DNA of 11,381 nt from Crocinitomicaceae bacterium (GCA_023264075.1 JALQTG010000128.1:1-11381); one strand, 5' to 3'. Numbered from the stretch's first letter, positions 1 to 7,877 are shown. The notes: generated by a model not told the origin, from the sequence alone. Numbers and translations: made by a program.

Positions 1-631
1 CCTCTTTCAACATTTTTCGAAGTTTAGCAATATAAACATCCATACTACGACCGTTAAAGTAATTATCATCTCCCCATATAGCCCGCAAGGCAGCTTGTCT
101 GTCAAGTACTTCACTTTTATTCTTGGCAAGGAGCTTCAATAGTTGATTTTCCTTGGTGGTAAGTTTTTGTGATTCACCATCTTTAATAAGAAGACGTTTG
201 TCGCTGTCGAAAGTAAATTTGCCGATATTGAATTGAGCACTATCTGTTTCTCGCTCAAAACCTGAACGCTTGAGAATAGCTTCAATTCGAGCAACGAGCT
301 CCTCCATACTAAAAGGTTTTGTCAAGTAATCATCTGCTCCAATCTCAAATCCTTTCAGCTTATCTTCTTTCATCGATTTTGCAGTTAGAAAAAGGATGGG
401 AATATTTTTATCAATCTCTCTAACTTCTTTGGCAACGGTAAATCCATCGATTTCAGGCATCATAACGTCGAGTATTAAAAAGTCATAATTTCCTTCGTTG
501 AACTTTTCTAGTGCAATCTTACCATTTCTAGCAAGGTCGACTTGGTACCCTTTATTTTTCAAAAAGGTGTTTAACAACGTTCCTAGATTTTCGTCGTCCT
601 CTGCGAGAAGAACGGATACAGAATTACTCAT
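1..631 (-). CDS. OmpR-family response regulator, RprY-like (partial, C-terminus cut by window edge)
   Basis: My own translation from the ATG at 631-629 gives about 210 codons with no stop before the window edge; the family is usually about 230 residues, so only the last ~20 are missing. The N-terminus starts MSNSVSVLLAEDDEN. The receiver domain (about 6-120) has the acidic pair D12/D13, phospho-acceptor D55 in LILDVMMPEIDG, T83 and K105 in the TKPF motif, so it should be phosphorylatable. A winged-helix DNA-binding domain follows (about 133-210), with the typical KLTTKENQLLKLL and GRSMDVYIAKLRKML stretches. It is a cytoplasmic transcription factor. Its start overlaps the end of the upstream kinase gene by 8 nt, which implies translational coupling and makes that kinase its partner. 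The LTAKSMKED and IGADDYLTKPFSMEEL segments resemble Bacteroides RprY; target genes cannot be read from the sequence. Confidence 0.95.
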   Translation of the reverse strand, partial: MSNSVSVLLAEDDENLGTLLNTFLKNKGYQVDLARNGKIALEKFNEGNYDFLILDVMMPEIDGFTVAKEVREIDKNIPILFLTAKSMKEDKLKGFEIGADDYLTKPFSMEELVARIEAILKRSGFERETDSAQFNIGKFTFDSDKRLLIKDGESQKLTTKENQLLKLLAKNKSEVLDRQAALRAIWGDDNYFNGRSMDVYIAKLRKMLKE

Positions 632-2249
632 GGTGTTTACTTTTAGTGATTATTAGTGAAAATGTCGACCCTTCACCGAATTTACTTTTGACGCTTATTT
701 TCCAGCCTTGAAGGTCCGCAACAGCTTTGACGTAACTTAGGCCCAATCCAAAACCTTTTACATCGTGAACATTCCCTGTAGGAATACGGTATAATTTGTC
801 AAATATTTTATCCAGGTACTCATTTTTTATTCCAATCCCCTTATCGCGCACATGTAATTCGATCTGATCTCCCTTTAATTTAGTTGTAATCGTAATGTTC
901 GGTTCGTTCGGACTGTATTTTATTGCGTTGTCAATTAAGTTGGTAATAATGTTTGCAGTATGAATAGGGTCGCCATGTATTGTTAGTTCTTCACGAGCTA
1001 ATTGAAGATGAACTGTTCCAGACTGTTCTTTTAATTTCAGTTGAAATTGACGTGTTATAGATTGAATTAATGCATTTAAAGGAATAGGTTCGTATTTTAA
1101 TTTAAGCTCACCTTTGTCCAATAATGCACTTTGAAGAATTTGCTCTACCAATCCACTTAAGCGTCGATTTTCCTGATGAATCATTGAAACAAAGGGTGCA
1201 GTTCCCTCCGGTGTATTGGTCATGCTTTTATCTGAGAGCGCTTCGCACGCAAGAGATATGGTCGATATAGGGGTCTTGAATTCATGGGTCATGTTACTAA
1301 TGAAATCATTTTTCGTTTCCGACAAATTTCGCTGGTGAACGATTGTTTTGTACATAATGCTAAAAGAAAAAATAACCAGAATTACAAGGAGTAAACTTAC
1401 AAGAAGTGTAAACCACATTTCTCCGAAGAGAAGGGTATTCTTTTTTGGAAAGAAGATATGTAAAGTAAGCTCCTCGTCAAATATGTTTCCTGGAAATAAT
1501 CGAATGTGATAGGCCTTCGTCGTATCTAATTCAGGCGTGTAGTCTCTCGTATAAGCAGGGAATTCAATAACTTTCTTGTTTTCATCTGTGATTACATAAT
1601 TAAATCTGGTTTGAAGCTCTTCTGTTTTTAACGTGTTCGAAATGATTGAATCCAAAAATGCAAGGTCGATACGCTGACTAGCGGTTAAATCACCCACGTT
1701 TCGAAAGGCATTAATCATGAAATCATTGATGTACTGCGATTTTCTGAACAAGTTGTTCATCGCACGTTTGTCCAATTTAAAGCTTAAGTCGGAGGTATCT
1801 TGGGGTACGTTTTTTCCGCTTACTTTAACCAATTGACTCAATTCCGTAATATCACGCGTTAATACGCTATGTGTAGTTTTGACATCGGCGAGAGAGTCGT
1901 AGGAATTACCGGTAATCAATAGGTATTTTGTTTGTTCTCCGTTGGCAAAAATGAACGTGTCTTTGATGCTTACAGATTCTTCAACGGGAACAAGGTTTTG
2001 AAATTCTTGTTTTAGGGCATTCTTATATTGACCGCTAATATCTCCTTTAAACATAGTTGTATATCGTCTAAAGTCGGATGCCTTTTCATGTCGTATAGCA
2101 ACTTTGGAAAGAACATTTTCTAGGTGTGTTTCAAATTCCTCATTGGTTTGCTCAAATAAATCCAATGCATTTTTTAATTGTAGACCAACTAAAAAAAGGA
2201 GGGCAGCGCTCACCAAAACAACTATCTGAGGTAATTTAATTTTTTTCAC
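624..2249 (-). CDS. Membrane sensor histidine kinase, RprX-like
   Basis: A 541-residue inner-membrane kinase. Transmembrane segment 1 is about residues 7-25 and segment 2 about 278-300, enclosing a ~250-residue periplasmic sensor region in which I recognise no named domain. The kinase core has the H-box with H322 (SNMTHEFKTP), the N-box around N437/N441 (NLIDNAIKYS), the G1 box DKGIGI (469-474) and the G2 box GFGLGLSYVK (499-508), so all catalytic motifs are intact. The start is GTG (2249-2247), not ATG; an in-frame TAA five codons upstream leaves no room for a longer form, and the GTG directly precedes a lysine-rich membrane-insertion start. Its last codons overlap the response regulator start in CATGAGTAA. 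Kinase before regulator, with overlapping ends, marks a cognate pair. The overall architecture resembles Bacteroides RprX. The stimulus is unknown. Confidence 0.95.
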   Translation of the reverse strand: MKKIKLPQIVVLVSAALLFLVGLQLKNALDLFEQTNEEFETHLENVLSKVAIRHEKASDFRRYTTMFKGDISGQYKNALKQEFQNLVPVEESVSIKDTFIFANGEQTKYLLITGNSYDSLADVKTTHSVLTRDITELSQLVKVSGKNVPQDTSDLSFKLDKRAMNNLFRKSQYINDFMINAFRNVGDLTASQRIDLAFLDSIISNTLKTEELQTRFNYVITDENKKVIEFPAYTRDYTPELDTTKAYHIRLFPGNIFDEELTLHIFFPKKNTLLFGEMWFTLLVSLLLVILVIFSFSIMYKTIVHQRNLSETKNDFISNMTHEFKTPISTISLACEALSDKSMTNTPEGTAPFVSMIHQENRRLSGLVEQILQSALLDKGELKLKYEPIPLNALIQSITRQFQLKLKEQSGTVHLQLAREELTIHGDPIHTANIITNLIDNAIKYSPNEPNITITTKLKGDQIELHVRDKGIGIKNEYLDKIFDKLYRIPTGNVHDVKGFGLGLSYVKAVADLQGWKISVKSKFGEGSTFSLIITKSKHHE

Positions 2250-2379
2250 GACGATTCGAATTTAAGCTATTCAACGATGTGCGGATTTGAGTTAACCTTT
2301 TTTAACATGAATGTAGACGAATACATAATGCTACTATTATTTGTGGATACCTCTTGGAGTTATTTGTTGTTCAAGATGG

Positions 2380-2405
2380 TAATTAACACACTTAGGTGTT
2401 GATTA
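2380..2405. promoter_or_regulatory. Inverted repeat, candidate operator between kinase and T9SS genes
   Basis: Ten-base arms (2380-2389 and 2396-2405) flank a 6-nt spacer: TAATTAACAC-N6-GTGTTGATTA. Nine of the ten positions are perfectly complementary and the tenth is a G:T pair. It lies 13 nt upstream of the proposed -33 element of the downstream promoter, so it is not in that transcript and is better explained as a protein-binding palindrome than as an RNA hairpin. It could serve either divergent gene. The function is inferred from symmetry and position only. Confidence 0.4.
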
Positions 2406-2417
2406 AATAAAATTAAT

Positions 2418-2451
2418 TTGTAGAAATATTCGCGGGATTTTTCTACATTTG
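2418..2451 (+). promoter_or_regulatory. Bacteroidota-type promoter (TTG ... TACATTTG) for the T9SS cargo gene
   Basis: TACATTTG at 2444-2451 is an exact match to the Bacteroidota -7 consensus TAnnTTTG, with a TTG at 2418-2420 as the -33 element and a 23-nt spacer, at the long end of the accepted range. The start codon follows 23 nt later, giving a short AT-rich leader that contains the palindrome TTTAATTAAA (2461-2470) and no Shine-Dalgarno motif, as is usual in this phylum. Confidence 0.7.
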
Positions 2452-2474
2452 ATTGAAACATTTAATTAAATCTT

Positions 2475-3227
2475 ATGAAAAAACTATTACTTTCTTTGGC
2501 AATTGTTACCTCATCAGCTGCTGTTATCGCACAAAGCTGTTCTCCAAATCAAGTCTGGGCAGATACTGTTTCAGGTGGTTATGGTGCATATCCTGATACA
2601 ATTTTAAATTTCCCAACTGCTACGGTAAATACATTTTATTCAACAGATCTGAATTTTTTAGTTCCAGCTCAGGTAACTGCTGATCTCGATCCTACAGGAC
2701 TCTTTGTTGGTAGTACTATTAACTACTTCACAGTAGATGATGTGGTTGGACTTCCTGCTGAATTGGCTTACGCATGTAATGTTGCTTCTTGTCAATATAA
2801 TGGAGGTGATAATGGATGCGCTAATGTATATGGTACACCGGTGGTTGCTGATGTTATTTATGATATTACGATTCAAATTACCGCGAATGTGCAAACAATT
2901 CTTGGAGCAGTGAATCAAGGTGCTGAGTTTACAGGCTATAAAATTATTGTGAATGGTCCGACAAGTTCCGTTCCATTTGAGGTAATTGAGCCGTTAACTG
3001 TTGCGCCAAATCCTGCAAGTAATAAAGTAACACTTTCTGGAGTTAATCCTTCATTGAAAGCTTCTAAGATTACAGTTACTGATATCACGGGGAAGGTTGT
3101 TCATACCATCGAGCCTGGTAACTACAGCAACTACACCTTTGATGTATCTAAATTGGATATGGGTATTTACGTAATTAACGTAGAACATGCCTATGGTTTT
3201 GATAGCATCAAATTCATAAAAGAATAA
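2475..3227 (+). CDS. Secreted protein with T9SS type A C-terminal sorting domain, N-terminal domain unknown
   Basis: A 250-residue exported protein. Residues 1-19 form a signal peptide (MKKLLLSLAI..., probable cleavage after AVIA-19). Residues ~173-250 are a type IX secretion sorting domain: PLTVAPNPASNKVTL, then KITVTDITGKVVHTI, then DVSKLDMGIYVINV and a final KFIKE. Such domains direct cargo through the outer-membrane T9SS translocon and are removed or linked to the cell surface. The mature part (~20-170) is rich in beta-formers, Thr, Asn and Asp, and has four cysteines (C22, C101, C106, C115), three of them clustered around a Gly/Asn-rich loop (QYNGGDNG), which could form disulfides or a metal site. 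I recognise no family for it and assign no activity. It has its own promoter and terminator, so it is monocistronic. At 250 residues it is small for T9SS cargo. Confidence 0.9.
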   Translation: MKKLLLSLAIVTSSAAVIAQSCSPNQVWADTVSGGYGAYPDTILNFPTATVNTFYSTDLNFLVPAQVTADLDPTGLFVGSTINYFTVDDVVGLPAELAYACNVASCQYNGGDNGCANVYGTPVVADVIYDITIQITANVQTILGAVNQGAEFTGYKIIVNGPTSSVPFEVIEPLTVAPNPASNKVTLSGVNPSLKASKITVTDITGKVVHTIEPGNYSNYTFDVSKLDMGIYVINVEHAYGFDSIKFIKE

Positions 3228-3245
3228 ATTCAGATATAGCTGATG

Positions 3246-3274
3246 AAAAGAGCATCGTTTGGTGCTCTTTTTTT
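3246..3274 (+). terminator. Rho-independent terminator, possibly bidirectional
   Basis: An 11-bp stem (3246-3256 with 3261-3271, core AGAGCATC/GGTGCTCT with one G:U pair) closes a 4-nt GTTT loop and runs into seven T residues (3268-3274). It starts 19 nt after the stop of the T9SS cargo gene and clearly ends that transcript. Read on the minus strand, the same hairpin immediately follows the stop of the convergent radical SAM gene and ends in TTTT, so it may act in both directions, more weakly on the minus strand. Confidence 0.88.
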
Positions 3275-4292
3275 ATGTCCATACTTTTGTGCCTTCAGAA
3301 CAGTTCTTGCATATATCAATGGTCTTTCGGTTACCAAAAACGGCCTTTCTAAAACTGGTATAGCGCTGGGAATTCCAAATTTCGCGGAAGTCTGACGAAG
3401 TCGATAACTCGCCTAATACGTGTTGGGCATCTTTGTCGAAGCAACAAGGAACCACTTTGCCATCCCAGGTGAGTACCGTTGAAGACCACATCCGCCAGCA
3501 TTGATTCAATAATTTATATTTTGGGCGATATTTGCCATCTTTCCCTAGTTTGTAGCGCGAATATTTTTCATTTTTCGGCATTAAAGAATTACCATTTTCA
3601 AAGTCATATAATTGAGCCGTTTTTAAACGTACTTCATCAATTCCTAATTGCTTTCCAAGCCGAAATACGTGTTCGATTTCATGTTCGTTCGGTTGTACAA
3701 CTAAAAACTGAAAAATTAAGAATGGAGTAGATGAATTCAATCTTTTTTTTGCTTCCACAATATTTTTCGATCCTTCAATTACTTTACTCAATTTCCCATG
3801 GACACGATATTGTTCATAGGTTTCTTGAGATAAACCATCGATTGAAACAATTAAACGGTCTAATCCGGAATAAACAATTTCTTCTGCTTTGGATGCTGTA
3901 ATAAAATGTGCATTCGTTGAAGTCGCTGTATAAATCCTTCTCTTTTTTGCCGCGTGTATTAAATCTAAAAATTGGGGGTGCAAAAAAGGTTCACCCTGAA
4001 AATAATAATTGATGTAGAATAGTTGTTTCCCCAAACTATCTAGCATGCGATTATGTAAATCGGGTCTCAATTTCCCAGTAGGTCGTGTGAACTGTTTCAG
4101 ACCACTAGGACATTCTGGGCAGCCCAAGTTGCACGCCGTCGTAGGTTCAATGCTTGCTGCGAATGGAAGCCCATTATTTCCGGAAGTCTTAAAATATTTT
4201 GCAGACCAATACGAAGTTTTTAGCTTCGCTAAGTTCGTTATTCTGCGGAGCGAAAGGTGTTTTAAAATGTTCCAGGTATCCGACCAATTCAT
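3273..4292 (-). CDS. Radical SAM protein with C-terminal SPASM-type domain
   Basis: A 339-residue cytoplasmic iron-sulfur enzyme. The radical SAM cluster motif is C54-x3-C58-x2-C61 (TTACNLGCPEC), which binds the [4Fe-4S] cluster that cleaves S-adenosylmethionine. A QGEPFLHP stretch (99-106) stands in the GGE position that contacts the SAM methionine, and VSIDGLSQETYEQYR (149-163) is the typical barrel segment of this group. The C-terminal part has C265, C283-C284, and C328-x2-C331 with a TWDGKVVPCC segment, the usual SPASM arrangement for auxiliary clusters. SPASM enzymes often modify peptides or proteins, but no short precursor gene is visible beside it, so the substrate is unknown. It stands alone: it converges with the T9SS gene and is 79 nt from the next minus-strand gene upstream. 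The ATG at 4292 is the only methionine before residue 83. Confidence 0.92.
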   Translation of the reverse strand: MNWSDTWNILKHLSLRRITNLAKLKTSYWSAKYFKTSGNNGLPFAASIEPTTACNLGCPECPSGLKQFTRPTGKLRPDLHNRMLDSLGKQLFYINYYFQGEPFLHPQFLDLIHAAKKRRIYTATSTNAHFITASKAEEIVYSGLDRLIVSIDGLSQETYEQYRVHGKLSKVIEGSKNIVEAKKRLNSSTPFLIFQFLVVQPNEHEIEHVFRLGKQLGIDEVRLKTAQLYDFENGNSLMPKNEKYSRYKLGKDGKYRPKYKLLNQCWRMWSSTVLTWDGKVVPCCFDKDAQHVLGELSTSSDFREIWNSQRYTSFRKAVFGNRKTIDICKNCSEGTKVWT

Positions 4293-4296
4293 TACT

Positions 4297-4304
4297 CAAA
4301 TGTA
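4297..4304 (-). promoter_or_regulatory. Candidate -7 element TACATTTG abutting the radical SAM start
   Basis: On the minus strand TACATTTG occupies 4304-4297 and is followed by AGTA and then the ATG at 4292. It matches TAnnTTTG exactly and equals the element at 2444-2451. With the usual -7 placement, transcription would start at or next to the A of the ATG, giving a leaderless mRNA. No TTG is present at the expected -33 distance, so the match could be chance. Confidence 0.4.
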
Positions 4305-4371
4305 ACTAGAAAAATGGTGTAAACTTAATTTTATGAGTTGCTTATTCGGATATCGGTTGTCGTGATGTACA

Positions 4372-6768
4372 CTAAAAATTCAATTTTATGGATAATTTAT
4401 AGACAAAATTATCTTTCATTTCAGGAAGTGCGTAGGTACCATAGCGATGAAATACCCCGATGCCCAATCCACTATTCCCTACAATGAGTAGGTTATCCAC
4501 GATGATACCAGATTCATAGTACCCTTTTTCGTGAACTTTGAAACTGTGATTGTGCAGGTATTGATTGCGCATTTCTCCTATTCCTGCCGCAGAGTGAAGG
4601 GAGAATTGCGGTGCTGTGAAGGTAGTTTTGTTCTTAAGCGGGAGAAATGAAAAGCGAAAAAAGAGGGCTGTTTGCTTATCTGTGAAAAATTCTGCCGCGA
4701 CCATCGTTTCAAAAGTGTTCGGAACGGTCAGATTCCAATTGCGATTCGTTCCATACGGCATCTGAAGTAACGTTAATGGCACTTCGCCTAAAGTTATTCC
4801 GCTAGTAGAGTTGAGCAAAAGCTTTCCTACCCCGCGAACGCTAAAAGTCTGCGAGATGGATAGATTAAGGCGATAATAGTCGAATTCTCCGTCAAAAATG
4901 GAGTTCCATCCTTTCATTGCCTGGAATTGTATTTTGGGATATTTACTTCCTAAGGAAACGCGCTGGGTGCCCAAAAGCATGACCTTTTCGCGTATTGTCC
5001 AGTTTATCACGACTCCCGTTTCTGCCACATCAAACATGTTAGAATAGAGATTGGAAAGGGTTTTTAATCCTTCAAACGAATACTCGTCCAAGAATGTAAT
5101 TCGCCGATAATTTGCAATGAATTGAAGGTGAAAGTTCTGAGCGATGTAACCCCCGACAGATATCGTTCCTTTGCGCTGGCGCTCCATTTGATTGATGAAA
5201 AAGTTCCGATAAAGCGCTCCAGAGGCCAAGTCGAAGTTGTTGCTCATATAACTCACTCCTCCTCGTTCAAAAACATCTTCTGAATAATTGAAACTTAAGC
5301 GTATTCGTCGTTTTTCAGCCAACAAAAAATCTAAATTACCACCCCATTTCCAAGCTTCATCTCGAAACCCATAGGCAAAATATCCACCCAGTGAGAAATG
5401 TTTACTCAACCGATCATTGGTTTCTAGTCCAAGTCCAAGCCGATAGCCTTCATGTTGGTTGAAGTCAGCTAAACGCCACATCGGAATACTTAATTTTCCA
5501 ATGGGTAATTTACCAGTAGATAGGATGGTTGCCAAATCTACGAATCGTTCGAAATTCATTTTTTTGGATACGCTATCAACAACATGATAAGTTTTTAATT
5601 CTTTATCAGTGGATGAAGTTCCTCGAGCAACTTGTAATCCAATCGTATCATCTACCGCAGTTGGTAAAACTTCTAGTTGCACCGCATTGAAGTCCCGTTT
5701 TACTGGTATGTCAAATAGGACGTTCTTAATATAAAGATTGCTTTTTCCGACCAGTTCGTGATAGTCATTGATGGCTAAGCTAGGGAACGAAAACTCTGTG
5801 CTTAATTGATAGGGGAACCATTTTTTGTTCTCCGTGAATTTATATTCTTGAATGATTTTTACAGTGAATGTTTCTTGAGGCGTAAGCGGTTCCGCGATCA
5901 CGCGTTGGATTGCCCAATTATTGGTATTGATAAAGAGATAGCCTGAAAGTCCTTCAAAGATTTTTCCTTTTCTCGGTCGAAATGAAATTGTGAAGGTCGT
6001 ATCGGACGCATTGATCAACGTGTCTTCAAGAATGAAGAGGTATCTTCTAATTCCTCCTGGAGCAATCGGGTTGATGTATTCGATGTCTCCAATATTAAAT
6101 GAGGCAGAATAAAAACTGAAGGACTGGAATTGATTCACGAGAGAGGCAAAAATCGGGTTCTTAATCCCAGAAACCTTATAAGAGGTAACTACCTCGTTAT
6201 CATAGTTTGGTGGAGAGAAAGTGCGTTGAGATGCTGTTTCAGTTAGGAAAAGGTATTGCGAGCTAAATAAGTCAATAGATTTTAGTAAACTCGTATCCGA
6301 AATAGTGTCTCTATTGAACGCTTGAGTAGCTTCTCCTCCAACATAGAAGCGCGAAAAACCGTCGTATTGGAATGAATTGTTGCGCATAGGGTCATTCTCT
6401 TTACGCTGGTTCATGGCATTCCGTATTATTCGGTGAGCTGGATTTTCCCCGGGAAGAATTATTACTTCGTCATAAAGTTGAGAGTCTGGAGTGAGAAAAA
6501 CTTCGTTCGCGCTCAATAATTCTTGGCCGGTTAAGACAGTGTCTTTAAAATCATAGAAACAAAAGTAGTAGGAGGAATGAGTATCAATGACTAATTCTAG
6601 TTTACCGTCGACATCTGTTAATACCGTCGATTTTTTGTTCTCAGAAACCTTAGCAAATGGCAAGGGTTCTCCAGTTTGCGCATCATATACCGTTATGGTA
6701 CTCGCTTTTTGACCGAATGTAGCGAAGCTACACAGCAAGAGGAGCCCAAAAGGGAACAGTTTACACAT
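4372..6768 (-). CDS. DUF5686 / carboxypeptidase-regulatory-like outer-membrane protein
   Basis: A 798-residue envelope protein. Residues 1-20 are a signal peptide (hydrophobic LLLLCSFATFGQ, likely cleaved before Q20; C13 is not in a good lipobox). Residues ~21-95 fit the carboxypeptidase D regulatory-like beta-sandwich (VYDAQTGEPLPFAKV, then VLTDVDGKLEL) found at the front of many Bacteroidota outer-membrane proteins. The remainder, beginning near HRIIRNAMNQRKENDP (112-127), has the layout of DUF5686, with many alternating hydrophobic strands and a C-terminal KLSIKLNF ending in phenylalanine, as expected of a beta-barrel inserted by the BAM machinery. The family's biochemical role is not established. 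The gene starts 2 nt after the stop of the prolyl isomerase gene, so the two are almost certainly co-transcribed. A TonB-dependent receptor is excluded: there is no plug domain and it is short for that class. Confidence 0.85.
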   Translation of the reverse strand: MCKLFPFGLLLLCSFATFGQKASTITVYDAQTGEPLPFAKVSENKKSTVLTDVDGKLELVIDTHSSYYFCFYDFKDTVLTGQELLSANEVFLTPDSQLYDEVIILPGENPAHRIIRNAMNQRKENDPMRNNSFQYDGFSRFYVGGEATQAFNRDTISDTSLLKSIDLFSSQYLFLTETASQRTFSPPNYDNEVVTSYKVSGIKNPIFASLVNQFQSFSFYSASFNIGDIEYINPIAPGGIRRYLFILEDTLINASDTTFTISFRPRKGKIFEGLSGYLFINTNNWAIQRVIAEPLTPQETFTVKIIQEYKFTENKKWFPYQLSTEFSFPSLAINDYHELVGKSNLYIKNVLFDIPVKRDFNAVQLEVLPTAVDDTIGLQVARGTSSTDKELKTYHVVDSVSKKMNFERFVDLATILSTGKLPIGKLSIPMWRLADFNQHEGYRLGLGLETNDRLSKHFSLGGYFAYGFRDEAWKWGGNLDFLLAEKRRIRLSFNYSEDVFERGGVSYMSNNFDLASGALYRNFFINQMERQRKGTISVGGYIAQNFHLQFIANYRRITFLDEYSFEGLKTLSNLYSNMFDVAETGVVINWTIREKVMLLGTQRVSLGSKYPKIQFQAMKGWNSIFDGEFDYYRLNLSISQTFSVRGVGKLLLNSTSGITLGEVPLTLLQMPYGTNRNWNLTVPNTFETMVAAEFFTDKQTALFFRFSFLPLKNKTTFTAPQFSLHSAAGIGEMRNQYLHNHSFKVHEKGYYESGIIVDNLLIVGNSGLGIGVFHRYGTYALPEMKDNFVYKLSIKLNF

Positions 6769-6770
6769 AC

Positions 6771-7877
6771 TTATTTTTTCTCCACTTCGAGAATATCTAA
6801 TTCAAAGATCAAATCTGAATAGGGAGGAATGGTTGGCATTCTGCCTTGTGGACCGTATGCGAGATAATAAGGGATATAGAGTGTAATCTTCATTCCTTGC
6901 TTGGACAATCCCACCCCTTCATTAAAACCTGGAATGAGCCCCATAACAAGGTAATCAAAGTTCAAGGGCGCATTGCGATCTAAGGATGAGTCAAATTTGC
7001 CGCCATAAACATGTGTGCCTGTATAATGTAGGGCAATTCCGTCACCTTTTTCCGGGTGTTCTCCTGTTCCGTCTTCAAGTATTTCATAGACCAATCCACT
7101 TTCAGTTTGCAGTACATTTGGATGATCTTTTTTAATCATTTCAAAGAAGAACGTTTTGTATTCTGGGATTTCACGTGCTTTACATTCTGCCAAACGCACA
7201 TTGTCTAAGGCCTTCAGTTTTGCTTTCCGTTCTTCTTCGATTTTAGCCAGTGCTGCTAATCGCGCATATTCCGCTTTAAAAACTTTAGAGGGCTTATAAC
7301 CAAACTTGTACATAAATCCTTTTCGGATAATGTTTACTTCCTTCATTACGTCACCTTGAGCAATTGCATCAACCACGTCTTGCCCCTTTAAAACTTTTCC
7401 AAATACGGTATGTTTTCCATTCAAATGAGGCGTAGCAACATGCGTGATGAAAAATTGACTACCATTTGTTGCAGGTCCAGCATTCGCCATCGACAAGATA
7501 CCAGGCCCTGTATGCATTAGACCGTTATCAGCTTCATCAAAAAACTTGTATCCTGGTCCACCAGAACCAGTTCCCGTTGGATCACCACCTTGAATCATGA
7601 AATTTGCAATAACGCGGTGGAATTTCACTCCGTTGTAATACGGTTTTTTGTGTTCTATTGTATCAAATACCTTGAATTTTCCTTCCGCCAATCCTACAAA
7701 GTTTGCTACAGTAAGCGGGGCTTCTTCGTCTGCTAGCTCCAGCAAGATTGTTCCTTTTTCGGTAACAATTTCAGCATAAAGACCTTTGTCTAATTTTTCT
7801 TTTTTCTCTTGCCCAGAAACTACAAATGCCATTGCACATGAAAGTAAGAGGGTAGTCGTAATGTTCTTCAATGTCAT
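6771..7877 (-). CDS. Exported dual-domain peptidyl-prolyl isomerase: cyclophilin plus FKBP
   Basis: A 368-residue fusion of two unrelated prolyl isomerase families. A signal peptide covers ~1-22 (cleavage near VVSG-Q23; C14 sits in a poor lipobox). The cyclophilin domain is ~33-185, with the catalytic arginine R88 in KFHRVI, FMIQGGDP (93-100), NGSQFFITH (138-146) and HLNGKHTVFG (151-160). A charged, Ala/Lys/Glu-rich probable helical linker spans ~197-235. The FKBP domain is ~258-368, with HYTGTHVYGGKFDSS (284-298), GLIPGFNEG (313-321), IPYYLAYG (335-342) and the final LIFELDILEV. Both active sites look intact. It should act in the periplasm or at the envelope as a folding catalyst. It sits between a membrane methyltransferase-like gene (23-nt gap) and the DUF5686 gene (2-nt gap), so the beta-barrel protein is a plausible client, an inference from adjacency. 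Cyclophilin-FKBP fusions have been described as dual-family immunophilins. Confidence 0.93.
   Translation of the reverse strand: MTLKNITTTLLLSCAMAFVVSGQEKKEKLDKGLYAEIVTEKGTILLELADEEAPLTVANFVGLAEGKFKVFDTIEHKKPYYNGVKFHRVIANFMIQGGDPTGTGSGGPGYKFFDEADNGLMHTGPGILSMANAGPATNGSQFFITHVATPHLNGKHTVFGKVLKGQDVVDAIAQGDVMKEVNIIRKGFMYKFGYKPSKVFKAEYARLAALAKIEEERKAKLKALDNVRLAECKAREIPEYKTFFFEMIKKDHPNVLQTESGLVYEILEDGTGEHPEKGDGIALHYTGTHVYGGKFDSSLDRNAPLNFDYLVMGLIPGFNEGVGLSKQGMKITLYIPYYLAYGPQGRMPTIPPYSDLIFELDILEVEKK

Noticed and set aside
2658..2918. Minus-strand open frame of 86 codons inside the T9SS cargo gene
   Set aside because: Antisense to a well-supported gene; Ile/Ser/Asn-rich composition with no motif.
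3479..3730. Plus-strand open frame inside the radical SAM gene
   Set aside because: Antisense shadow of a gene with intact cluster motifs; no recognisable features.
3273..4292. A RiPP biosynthesis cluster around the radical SAM/SPASM gene
   Set aside because: No short precursor, transporter, peptidase or recognition-domain protein is next to it.
4045..4305. Plus-strand open frame over the radical SAM N-terminal region
   Set aside because: Shadow of the cluster-binding region; no leader, no domain.
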